Shown: positions 56,013-64,000 of the stretch, piece after piece
Position numbering within the stretch: position 1 is the stretch's first letter
Layout: each line of letters begins with the position of its first letter
NCBI GenBank assembly: GCA_002270565.1
Contig: NQMI01000010.1
Coordinates: forward strand, 493,791 to 557,790
Length of the DNA: 64,000 nucleotides
Source: Stenocarpella maydis
Taxonomy: Eukaryota; Ascomycota; Sordariomycetes; Diaporthales; Diaporthaceae
Direction of reading: 5' to 3'
Made by a program: the position numbers and the translations under genes
The notes under the pieces: generated by a model
Databases searched by the model: none
The model's input: only the letters and a program-made list of their open reading frames with translations
Told to the model about the DNA's origin: nothing

Positions 56013-57341
56013 CTAGAGTCCCCCTGCCGTCTCGGAAGGCGGATAATTGCTCCGCACCATGGCCCGAAGGGGCTCGTACGCAGCCCTCGCCACCCCGAGC
56101 TCGTCCATCAAGGCGGCGAACTGCGCGTCCAGCGGCCAGGCGCTCGGCATGCCCAGGAGCAGCACGACCATGTCGTAGAACTCCCTGTCCTCGATCTTGT
56201 CGGTGGCGAGCTCGGCGAGCGCGATGCAGGCCTGCACCCACGCGGCCATGGCGCCCTCGTCGGCGCAGCCCTCGAGGAAGCGGAACTCGATCGTCCGCGG
56301 GCTCGCCTGCGCGCGCTCGTCCTCGCCGCCCAGCGCGTGGAAGTTGAACCCCAGCCGCCGGTACTTCGTCTCGGTGCCGCAGAGCATCCTGCCCAGCTCC
56401 TCGTGCGTCGAGGCCCGCCAGATGGCCCGGAGTGCCTGGCGGTGCGCCCCGAGGGCGTCCCCGTCGCGGCCGCCCCCGCCGCAGCCGGCCAGGCGCGCGT
56501 CGTTGGTCCTGGCCACGAAGGCTTCGAACTCGTCCTCCGGGCCGGTGCCGAAGTTGTCGATGGTCTGCCCGCCCGGAAGTCTGCCCTGCAGGGCCAGGGC
56601 GATGCGGCTGTGCCCCCGCAGGGGGGAGCTCCACGTGTAGGTGTGGTCAAAGTTGAGGGACCTGGGGTCCTTGAGGCCGCGGAGGATGGGCTCGGACAGC
56701 CACAGCACCGTGGCCAGCTTCTTCATGCCCCCGAGCGAGTAGAAGAGCCCGTCGTGCCGGCCGACGTGGACGTGGACCTCGGTGGAGTGGTTTGCGACGG
56801 CGTTGAAGGTGTTCTGCAGGATCCTGCAGACTGATCTTATGTTGGCTACCGCCTCGTCCCTTCTTTTCCAATGCAGGACTGGCGAGCTCAGCTCTATGGG
56901 GATCCACACAAAGTTATCATAGTCTGGTGCCGTCACGTCGATGACGGGCCGCTCGTCGTCCCCATCCTCATAGCTTACAAACAACGGGACGGCAGAGTTA
57001 GCCTTGTACACCATCCAATGGGTTCTCCAGTAGTTACTTCGTTCCAGTTTGGCCTCCTGTATATGATGGTGTGTAGTTGCCTGTACCCCGGGGATGGAGC
57101 AGAGAGCAGTAGCTATCGATTCGTACGTGCTCCTCTGCATCTGTTTTTCCGCATCCGTCATGGACTCGCGGCTCTCTCTCGGCCGGTGAGGGACAAATGG
57201 TCGTATCTTCCCGTCCAGAACGTCGGTCGTGCTAAGCTTCTTGGGTATGATGGATTTTATCTCCACGGCGAAAGTAATGTCTTGAGCTTCATCTCTAGTC
57301 GAAGACAACTTTAAGTACGGGATCGTTGTGGCTGCCGTCAT
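56013..57341 (-). CDS. Putative amidoligase family enzyme
   Basis: A single-exon frame of 442 residues. The pattern is that of the fungal amidoligase family (PF12224, an ATP-grasp-like/glutamine-synthetase-like fold). An early strand ITFAVEIKSIIP is followed by VTAPDYDNFVWIPIELSSP. Then NHSTEVHVHVGRHDG at about residues 184-198 includes the conserved H-V-H-V-G, and GGMKKLATVLWLSEPIL follows. The C-terminal part has PRTIEFRFLEGCADEGAM, with the paired acid/arginine of the active site, and WVQACIALAELATD. The expected chemistry is ATP-dependent amide bond formation; the substrate is unknown. The coding region is clearly GC-richer than its flanks, particularly in the second half. Confidence 0.85.
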   Translation of the reverse strand: MTAATTIPYLKLSSTRDEAQDITFAVEIKSIIPKKLSTTDVLDGKIRPFVPHRPRESRESMTDAEKQMQRSTYESIATALCSIPGVQATTHHHIQEAKLERSNYWRTHWMVYKANSAVPLFVSYEDGDDERPVIDVTAPDYDNFVWIPIELSSPVLHWKRRDEAVANIRSVCRILQNTFNAVANHSTEVHVHVGRHDGLFYSLGGMKKLATVLWLSEPILRGLKDPRSLNFDHTYTWSSPLRGHSRIALALQGRLPGGQTIDNFGTGPEDEFEAFVARTNDARLAGCGGGGRDGDALGAHRQALRAIWRASTHEELGRMLCGTETKYRRLGFNFHALGGEDERAQASPRTIEFRFLEGCADEGAMAAWVQACIALAELATDKIEDREFYDMVVLLLGMPSAWPLDAQFAALMDELGVARAAYEPLRAMVRSNYPPSETAGGL

Positions 57342-58816
57342 TGCTGAGGTTTGTACGAGTACTCGAGTGTCGTGTCCAGATAAGTGTTGGGAACATTGAT
57401 CGGGCCGGGAGTCAGGCGTCGAAATGCTCTTTGCCTTCTTTTATGCCCAGTTTGCTTGTCGTGTGACAAAAGAACCCAATCCACAACTGCCAAAACCGTG
57501 ACTAGGAAGCATGCTGAGTGACTCCGCGGAAATCTCAAGCCGCTGCGACAGCGTGCCAAGGCTCTCGATGCCCCCACAAGGTTATACTTACTTCGTGTTT
57601 ACGCATTCGGCGCTATGCCACTTACTCTGGCCTACTGGTCGCGTAAACGCAATGCTGCCCTTTGTGAGTCATGATATTTGGAATTCTTTGTGATTTGCTC
57701 GTGACGCAAGCCGCCGTCCTATATGCTGCAGCCGTCTTGTGCTCCCCCAGGATGACAGGTAGCATCACGGAGGTCAGCCGGGAGGCCAGCCGGGAGGCCA
57801 GCCGGGAGGCCAGCCGGCAGACCGTAGCCCAAGTCTTGCCGGATGTCCCTTAGATCCCTGCCTCAACCAATTCTTGTTACCACATGCATTGAAGGATTAG
57901 ACTAGGCAGGCATGCCAAGCAATTGTGACAAGTGACACGTCTTAAAGAGTTCGAGGACGCGCGGGAGGATGCATTCTGGCCTACCATATAATGATGTAAG
58001 CATTTTCGAATCCTGGCATGCTTTTCTCATCGACCTTATCAGGATGCAATCCTTCCAGGGGTCATCGGAAGACCTTGCCCCAAAGACTGAAGGTAATAAT
58101 CTCAGTACTCGAAGCGAGCACAACAGGCTATTCAAGCCAGAGATACCTCAAGAGTACTCCCTCCGGATCCCAGGCAGAGAGATAAGCACCTACGTAAGAT
58201 CGCATCGCCTGCGCCTGGAGACTGCACCAATGATCTCATACACGAACTCTCATGCAAGGAAGGCTTGAGGCAGAGATGGTTCCAGCCGGCGAGACAGACA
58301 CTGACTGAGACTGGGCGGCTCGGTCACTGTTCCGTAGAGAACGCCAATCACGTCACGGAAGCCACATTGGCACAGCCCTGGACTGCGGCCATGATTGCAG
58401 GCCAGAGGGTACTACCTAGGCAGCCAATGGCCTAGTATGACCCCAGGTCCCGTTGAGGCTCGTGGAACTTGCCGACAGTGCCCCCAGGATCCAACGCTCC
58501 TTACTCATTGCGGTTCCGTGCGATACCAATTTGTAGGCTTGGACACAATTAGAACTGGATATTGACGAGATGAACTCGTCTCGGTAGATTCGAATGGTGG
58601 GTGGAAGGATTCGCCAACAAACGACTAATCGATCATAGCCCCCAACATGTCCCGAGAATCCTACAAGTCGTTGGTTCTTTCTTAGGCGGATGACAAGGCA
58701 GTAGTCCTATGTCAGGTATTTGGTGCTGAATAAGCCGACGTCAACGTCCGCCAGCCAGACTCAGCAGCGGAAACCAACATGGGCGTGGGAGGAGGCGCGC
58801 GGTGAGGCAGCAAATG
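57342..58816. other. Intergenic, no gene recognised
   Basis: Contains the upstream flank of the amidoligase gene and the 3' flank of the regulator that follows, plus a perfect 12-bp minisatellite. No coding stretch is convincing. Confidence 0.5.
57769..57816. repeat. 12-bp minisatellite
   Basis: Four tandem copies of GGAGGCCAGCCG, the first with one change. Being a multiple of three it reads as an (REAS)n peptide in one frame, but that frame is not regarded as a gene. Confidence 0.9.
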
Positions 58817-60820
58817 CTAGACGATAGCGAAGCACCGGTTGAATATGGCGTGCATCACAGATCGGATATCAACCCTCTCCTTGGCCGCGTCCTGCCGTGC
58901 CTGGACCTCCCCGAGCACCTGCGCCGTGATCTTCGCATTTGCGGCGACGCGCTCCATGCGCAGGATCTGGTTTATCACCCACCCCCGCTCCTCCGCGTCG
59001 CGCTCCTGCTCCGAGCCGAGCATCAGCAGAGGCCAAAGCATGTTGACGGGCAGCGCATCATCCTCGCGGTCGAGCCCCTGCGCCAGCAGGCCCGCGAGGC
59101 GGCGGATGTGTGCGAGGGCGTCGGCCGCCTCGGCAGTCAGGGGGAAGGCCTTGTACGCCACCCTGTGCAGGTGGACTTTGCTCGCGTAGTAGTTGGAGAG
59201 GTACGTGCGAAACGCCCGCGTCACCACGGCCGCGAGGTGCGCAGAGACGTGCGGGGGCGTGAGCCGGCCTGCGACCGCGATATCCATCAGGGGCGGGCGC
59301 TGCTCGTATAGTGCGCGCAGGTCAGCCGCGATCGCCTGCCCCATGTTCATCACCTCCGTCTCGTCTTCGACCGTGCCGCGGGGCCGGTGCCAGGGGTCGA
59401 TCTTGGAGATGCGGCCCATGAAGGACTGGACCTTCTGGAAGAAGAGGATGCCCGGCTGGTATAGGACCTGGAATAGGGTGTCCTCGATGTCATCTTCGGC
59501 GAGTTCATCCGCCTCGGGGCCTGTGGAGGTTTTGAGGATATTGGGGGATGGCACGTCGACGAGGAGTGGCTCCTCGTCTTTCTCGAGGAACAGGCCGTCT
59601 CCGCCGGCGCTCACGGCTCGGCCGTCCAGGAGCCGTATCCAGAGGAGGAGCTGCTTCTCGACCGGGGTGAAAGACGCCTTGTCTCCGTGTCGGAAGATGT
59701 TGTATGCCCTCTTCAGGTGTGTGTGGGCAGTCTTTATCCGCGCTTCAAGGATGTCGACGTAGCTCAGGAAGAACAAGGTGGCCAGGAGGTTCGTGCGGTC
59801 CACGCTTTGCTTCAGGAATGATTCTGCCGGGTGGTCATCGAACGCTGCGACCTCGGCGGAGGCGTTGTCGTAATGGTTTTGTTGACTCGCCAGCCAGTCC
59901 CCATCGCGACGACACAGCATCAGATTGGAGAAGGCGAGTATTGCCCATCTGATCATGCGTGACGAGTCTGACATGCCAACTAGGACCTGCCGCATGGCGA
60001 ACCAGTTCTTCTGCGTCTCTACCTCAGCCAAGATGGGCGGCGTGACAGCGTGGGCGAAATAGTCCATCAGGCGATGGTTCTCGGCTGCCACTGTTTCTGA
60101 AGGCACAAGCAGGTCGTCTTGGTCGGCAAAGCCGGTGCAACTAGTATCTGGAACTGTTGACGTCTCTGAGTTGTTGTAAGTGTTGGGTATCAATCGACCC
60201 TGCATCGAAAGATTATTGATACTGGGCTGCGGCGACGAATTGGTGGCGGCAGCGGGCACGACAGCATTATGGCCGTTCTGAGCCAACTCCTCGAACGCCA
60301 CCCCGCGGCCAGTAGCGGCCATTGGGCTCATCTGCTGCCAGATATCACCCGTGCCAGTGCCGGTGTCCCACAGGAAAGACGCGTAGTCGAAGAGCTGGTT
60401 GACAGCATGGAGCGGCGGGGTCTGGAAAAGAGGCCCGCTGGGGGCCGGCTCCATTTCTGGCATCGGAGTGCGTGATACTTCGGCATTGCCTGGGGCTACG
60501 GTACTTCCAGCATTCTGCCTCGATCGTCGCTTATGGCTGCCGGTGGGAAATGTCAGCGGCCACTTGCATTCCAAGTTCAGGCGTTCGCAGTGGCTGCAGC
60601 GAGGCCTCAGCTCGTCGCACTTGACTTTTCGCCGTCTGCCGAAGAATGGTCAGTGATTCGATCCCTCTCCAGACGTGGGCCCCTTCGCCAGCCGGAGTCC
60701 GGGTCCCTACTTGCACGTAAGACAGCCAAATCTTGAGCGCGCCGAGGATTTGTTCGACGAGCGCGCCGGGCCGCCTGTGGAACTAGGGGTCCCGAGCCCA
60801 TTCTCTGGGCTCGGCGACAT
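58817..60820 (-). CDS. Zn2Cys6 transcription factor
   Basis: Two exons, 60820-60711 and 60635-58817, around a 75-bp intron that splits a lysine codon inside the zinc cluster, giving 642 residues. The cluster is GCLTCKRRKVKCDELRPRC followed by SHCERLNLEC, with cysteines at 33, 36, 43, 50, 53 and 60. A proline/serine-rich linker follows. From about residue 195 the effector half begins (LMDYFAHAVTPPILAEVE, then MIRWAILAFSNLMLCRRDGDW), consistent with the PF11951-type fungal transcription factor domain. An in-frame ATG at 60997 would extend the start by 59 residues; the nearer ATG giving MSPSPENG was preferred. It is a nuclear regulator with unknown targets, and the amidoligase gene is its nearest neighbour. 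Confidence 0.85.
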
Positions 60821-62003
60821 GATTTCGGAGGGGCGCCTGAGGCCTGTCACGGCGAGAGAGGGCTGGCTATAGGCGAGTCGTGGTGGCGAGATGGTCGACC
60901 CACGAGGCTGCAGCTGGCATCGGTCTGACAGGAAGCCAAGATGCCCTCGGCTCGCAGAAGAGGCGAGAACCCGACGTCCCGGGCGCGTGTCCCACAAGGT
61001 GGCGGGTATCCAAACCCGGAGGAGGCCTGTTTTTGTTGTCAGGCTTTCCTCCTACGTGTTACGGAGACTATGCGCTGGTGAGTCCATCACCGTCGGGCTT
61101 GTTGAGGTTGCGTTGGTTGGCAAATTGGTTCGGCGCATCCCACAGAAGTGACGTCTTCTCCACCCCCCACCCCCCACAATCTCCGCGGGTGGGCCTGGCT
61201 AGACTTGGGGGTCTCCAGCTGGGGAGGCAGGCTGGGCGGGGGCGCGCGCACTGACATCGGCGACAAGCTGTCATCCTGTGTGGACTGCGTACACTAGTGT
61301 AGACGGAGACTTTGCACACGTGAATGGCCCCGGGGATACAGTAAATTTGTACCTGAGACATCCCGGGCAAGGCTGCAGAATGTGGTTTTGAGACGTTGCA
61401 TGCATTGGTATGCTAGTTTCAAGGCACTCAGCGCACAAGTATAAAATAGACACCCCTGATGAAGCCCAGGGATCTCCGTCCTGCCTGGGTCTCAGGCCCA
61501 GATGATTTCAGACCAGATGCTTCCAGTACGCCAAAAGAAACCCTCTCCTTAGGTCTAGTGATAACGCCGGAGCCAAAATCCAGCTCCTCTGTGTCTTTAT
61601 AAGCACAATGCAGCCCAAACAAAGTATCCTTGCCGTCCCAGTGCTGTTAGTCGAACATCCATATAAAAAGGTGGCTGCCAATATCCAGGTATCCTCGCCA
61701 AATCCAGTGGTGCAGAACGAATTCAATAAAAACACATAGTAAAACGAAACGCTCGAGACCCAGCCAATCCTACCAAGACGCCGGCGCACATGATCCACGG
61801 CCTGTGGGGATGTCTGTTGAAAATCTGTGACGGTTATTCCATCCTCCCCTTCTTGTGGTGGCTGCCGTCCAGGCTGCTACGAGGTTGTAGATGGCACCGC
61901 CACCATGCAGTATGATGTATCAGAGCGAGCTTCCGTGTTCGATGCAGATATGCAATTCCGCGGACGAGTTTCGGCGTCCTGCTGTCGTCCAGAGAAAATC
62001 CCT
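60821..62003. other. Intergenic, no gene recognised
   Basis: Upstream flank of the regulator, a C-rich run near 61165, and the 3' flank of the next gene. No domain was recognised in any frame. Confidence 0.5.
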
Positions 62004-63209
62004 TCAAATGCCGTCCGGATCGTCATCAAAATTTAATACACCTAGCATGTCGTCTTCGTCCGTGTCCTGTACAATCGTAGGCGACGATGCAAAGCGCTTG
62101 TCGTCACTTGGCCCCAGGAATTCGTCGATGGGCACGCGTGGATCCGTTTTCGTCGGCGAGAGCACCGCGGCAGCAGACCTGTCCTTCTTCATGATCCCAA
62201 GGCCTTGCATCGTGTACCGAAATGGCGCTGCTCTGAATGCGGAGACGTTGTCGGACACGGTGGTCACGATCCCGCCGATGGGGGTGTTGTTCATGATGAC
62301 GTTCCCGGCAGAGGATGCAACGGCACCCCCGATGTCCAACGCCCGGCGCGCGGCTGCCCTTCGCCGCTTCTGCATCTCCGAGCTGCGCCACCACTGAGCA
62401 GTCGCCTGGCCGACCATATAGACCACCTTGCCGTTTTGCTTCATGGTCTTTAGAACCTCGGACTGGAATTTCTGGGCTGTGATTCGATCCGCCTCGTTGC
62501 CGTTGAACATGACTTCGACGCCATCGGCCTCGATTTCAACGAAGTCGTTCTCCCTGAGCTCATCTCTGGTGGGCTTATCTTCAGCGGTGATGCCCTGGTC
62601 CTGGTTCCGGCCCTCACCATCACTGCCGGTGGGGTCGGCGTCGTCATCAAACTGAGCCTGAGCAGGAGGCTGGTGAAAGCGCCGCAGCGTCTGGGGCTCA
62701 AGCTGTTGGAGATCCTCATGATACACACTTGCGGGAACCGGCGGTGGGCGGTGGGCCTGCTGGGCGAGACTTTGTTCTGAGCCTTGATGGGACAGCTGGG
62801 GCTGTCGTGAGCGGCGTGACAGCCGTCGGCGGTCTGCAGGGCGGTGATGAGTGGCTGGGGTGGTGCTGGGCGAGGGCGAGTAGGACAGAGGCGGCGGGGG
62901 GGACGCGGCCTCCGGGTGTTGCCAGGCGTTGACGGAGGAGTAGTTGTTGTTATTGCCAGGAGTACTATTGTTGTGGGGCCGTCCACCGCCGGCGGCGGCA
63001 GCAGCAGCAGCGGAATGGTGGAGTGCGGCTGGGGCCATGACGGGCTCAGCCGATCCGACCGGTGTGAGAGGCTCCATCAAGTCGTCCTCGTTGAGGCCTC
63101 TGAGGAAGGCGTCCTTGTCTTCCTCGTTGTCAAAATGGAACATGCCCTCGTCGTCATCGGCGTAGTCTCTACCCTCCATCATGGTGGGCGAGGGAGTGCG
63201 CTGCCTCAT
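62004..63209 (-). CDS. Uncharacterised protein, low complexity N-terminus
   Basis: A single-exon frame of 401 residues; ATGs at residues 10 and 11 (MMEGRDYADDDEG) are alternative starts. The N-terminus is acidic (FDNEEDKDAFLRGLNEDDL), followed by Ala, Asn, Pro/Ser runs encoded by short repeats. From about residue 220 the sequence looks conserved: RDELRENDFVEIEADGVEV, ADRITAQKFQSEVLKTMKQ, KVVYMVGQATAQWWRSSEM, then a basic helix QKRRRAAARRAL. A glycine-rich hydrophobic stretch (GGAVASSAGNVIMNN, PIGGIVTTVSDN) could insert in or lie on a membrane. The C-terminus is acidic (QDTDEDDMLGVLNFDDD). No family recognised. Confidence 0.7.
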   Translation of the reverse strand: MRQRTPSPTMMEGRDYADDDEGMFHFDNEEDKDAFLRGLNEDDLMEPLTPVGSAEPVMAPAALHHSAAAAAAAGGGRPHNNSTPGNNNNYSSVNAWQHPEAASPPPPLSYSPSPSTTPATHHRPADRRRLSRRSRQPQLSHQGSEQSLAQQAHRPPPVPASVYHEDLQQLEPQTLRRFHQPPAQAQFDDDADPTGSDGEGRNQDQGITAEDKPTRDELRENDFVEIEADGVEVMFNGNEADRITAQKFQSEVLKTMKQNGKVVYMVGQATAQWWRSSEMQKRRRAAARRALDIGGAVASSAGNVIMNNTPIGGIVTTVSDNVSAFRAAPFRYTMQGLGIMKKDRSAAAVLSPTKTDPRVPIDEFLGPSDDKRFASSPTIVQDTDEDDMLGVLNFDDDPDGI

Positions 63210-64000
63210 AAGATGTGCGTTGCGGCTCGCCGCCGTGAATGGTGCGTATGTCGAGCAGGTAGCAAAAGGCGAGCGGGTATGAGTTTCGGGGATAGGAGGC
63301 GAGGTGAGAGAGTGAGGGGTGAGGGGTGACGGTTTGGGGTCAGTCAGTTAGTCAGAGCATGAAGCTGGGTTGGGTTGGGGTAGCGAGTGTGTAGGTAGCG
63401 CAGTGGGTGGCATCAGGTGAAGAGAAGGGGGGACAAGACCAGGCACAGGTTGGGGGGGCTGGCATAGGCGAAATGTCATGGAGCACGGTGCCGTCGATGG
63501 CCCTCCTGTCAGGTCTGGGGACGGCCAGTCGCAGGTTGTTGGTGTCGACAAGCCACGACAGGAGAACAAAAGAGAGATGTTTCTGTGCGAGTGCGAGCAA
63601 AGAAATGAAATGGTTGGGGTGAGAGCGAGGCGAGTATCGGGGCGGCGAAAGGGATGGAAATGGTCGAGCGTGGGTGTCTGTCTGCCTGAGACGAATGCCC
63701 TCAAAAGGCAGAGGCGGGATGCAGAGAGGAAATGGGTGACTCCTCACTGATGCAGCAGCAGGGACCTGGGCTTGGAGCAGGGACGTGTTAGGCGGCTAGC
63801 GAGCTACCAGACCACGAGGTTGAGACGGCAGGCCGCTGGATGAGGGATGGCTGGTGGGCACGAGCACGCGACTACTAGGCGCTAGACGGGGCCTGCTCGG
63901 ATAATAAACGCATTGTGCAGGTAGGTGGCCTATACCCGGATGTCCTCATGACTGAATCAGTACGCAGCAGGCCGGGTGCAGATATTACCCCAAGATAATT
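63210..64000. other. Upstream flank, no gene recognised
   Basis: Probably the promoter and leader of the preceding minus-strand gene, with G-rich short repeats of the GAGGGGT type near 63310-63340. Frames present on both strands have no domain. Confidence 0.5.

Noticed and set aside
57671..57853. Short gene containing (REAS)n repeats
   Set aside because: Produced by a 12-bp minisatellite; no conserved sequence on either side.

Overview
The window looks like nuclear DNA of a filamentous ascomycete (Pezizomycotina, most likely Sordariomycetes; the species cannot be named from sequence alone). The genes carry short GT-AG introns of about 50-150 bp. There are two Zn2Cys6 regulators and several fungus-specific families: Pmp3, Sip5, GPR1/FUN34 and rhodopsin-domain membrane protein. 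GC-rich gene islands alternate sharply with very AT-rich, stop-riddled blocks, the pattern left by repeat-induced point mutation (RIP) on transposons.

Layout. 1-14 kb: a solo LTR, then an island with a YbjQ-fold protein, a membrane-anchored SMP-30/gluconolactonase-like enzyme and a rhodopsin-domain membrane protein, then a short internal telomeric tract beside a poorly resolved orphan gene. 14.9-24 kb: an AT-rich transposon block holding two complete but dead pogo/Fot1-like elements with long terminal inverted repeats and three LTR copies. 25-34 kb: an unknown 384-residue protein, a Zn2Cys6 regulator and a Nudix plus eIF2B-like fusion protein. 34-37.3 kb: an assembly gap, AT-rich debris and two LTR copies joined tail to tail. 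37.8-43.2 kb: Sip5 and Pmp3. 44.8-48 kb: a complete MULE/Hop-like element with an 8-bp target duplication, carrying a nested LTR. 48.4-63.2 kb: an NAD-dependent epimerase, a GPR1/FUN34/YaaH transporter, a DszC/SfnB-type acyl-CoA dehydrogenase, a GFA-type zinc protein, an amidoligase, a second Zn2Cys6 regulator and an unknown low-complexity protein.

The genes form no clear single pathway. The 50-61 kb run (acetate-type transporter, flavin oxygenase-like enzyme, GFA-fold protein, amidoligase, regulator) could be a small catabolic neighbourhood, but that is inference. The clearest observations are structural. One LTR family has a copy-number-variable 24-bp repeat and one exact 5-bp target duplication. 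Three DNA-transposon ends are defined to the base. The MULE end lies about 113 bp upstream of the epimerase start. A 250-bp sequence repeated on both sides of a 14-N gap looks like an assembly artefact. I found no convincing tRNA, rRNA or CRISPR.
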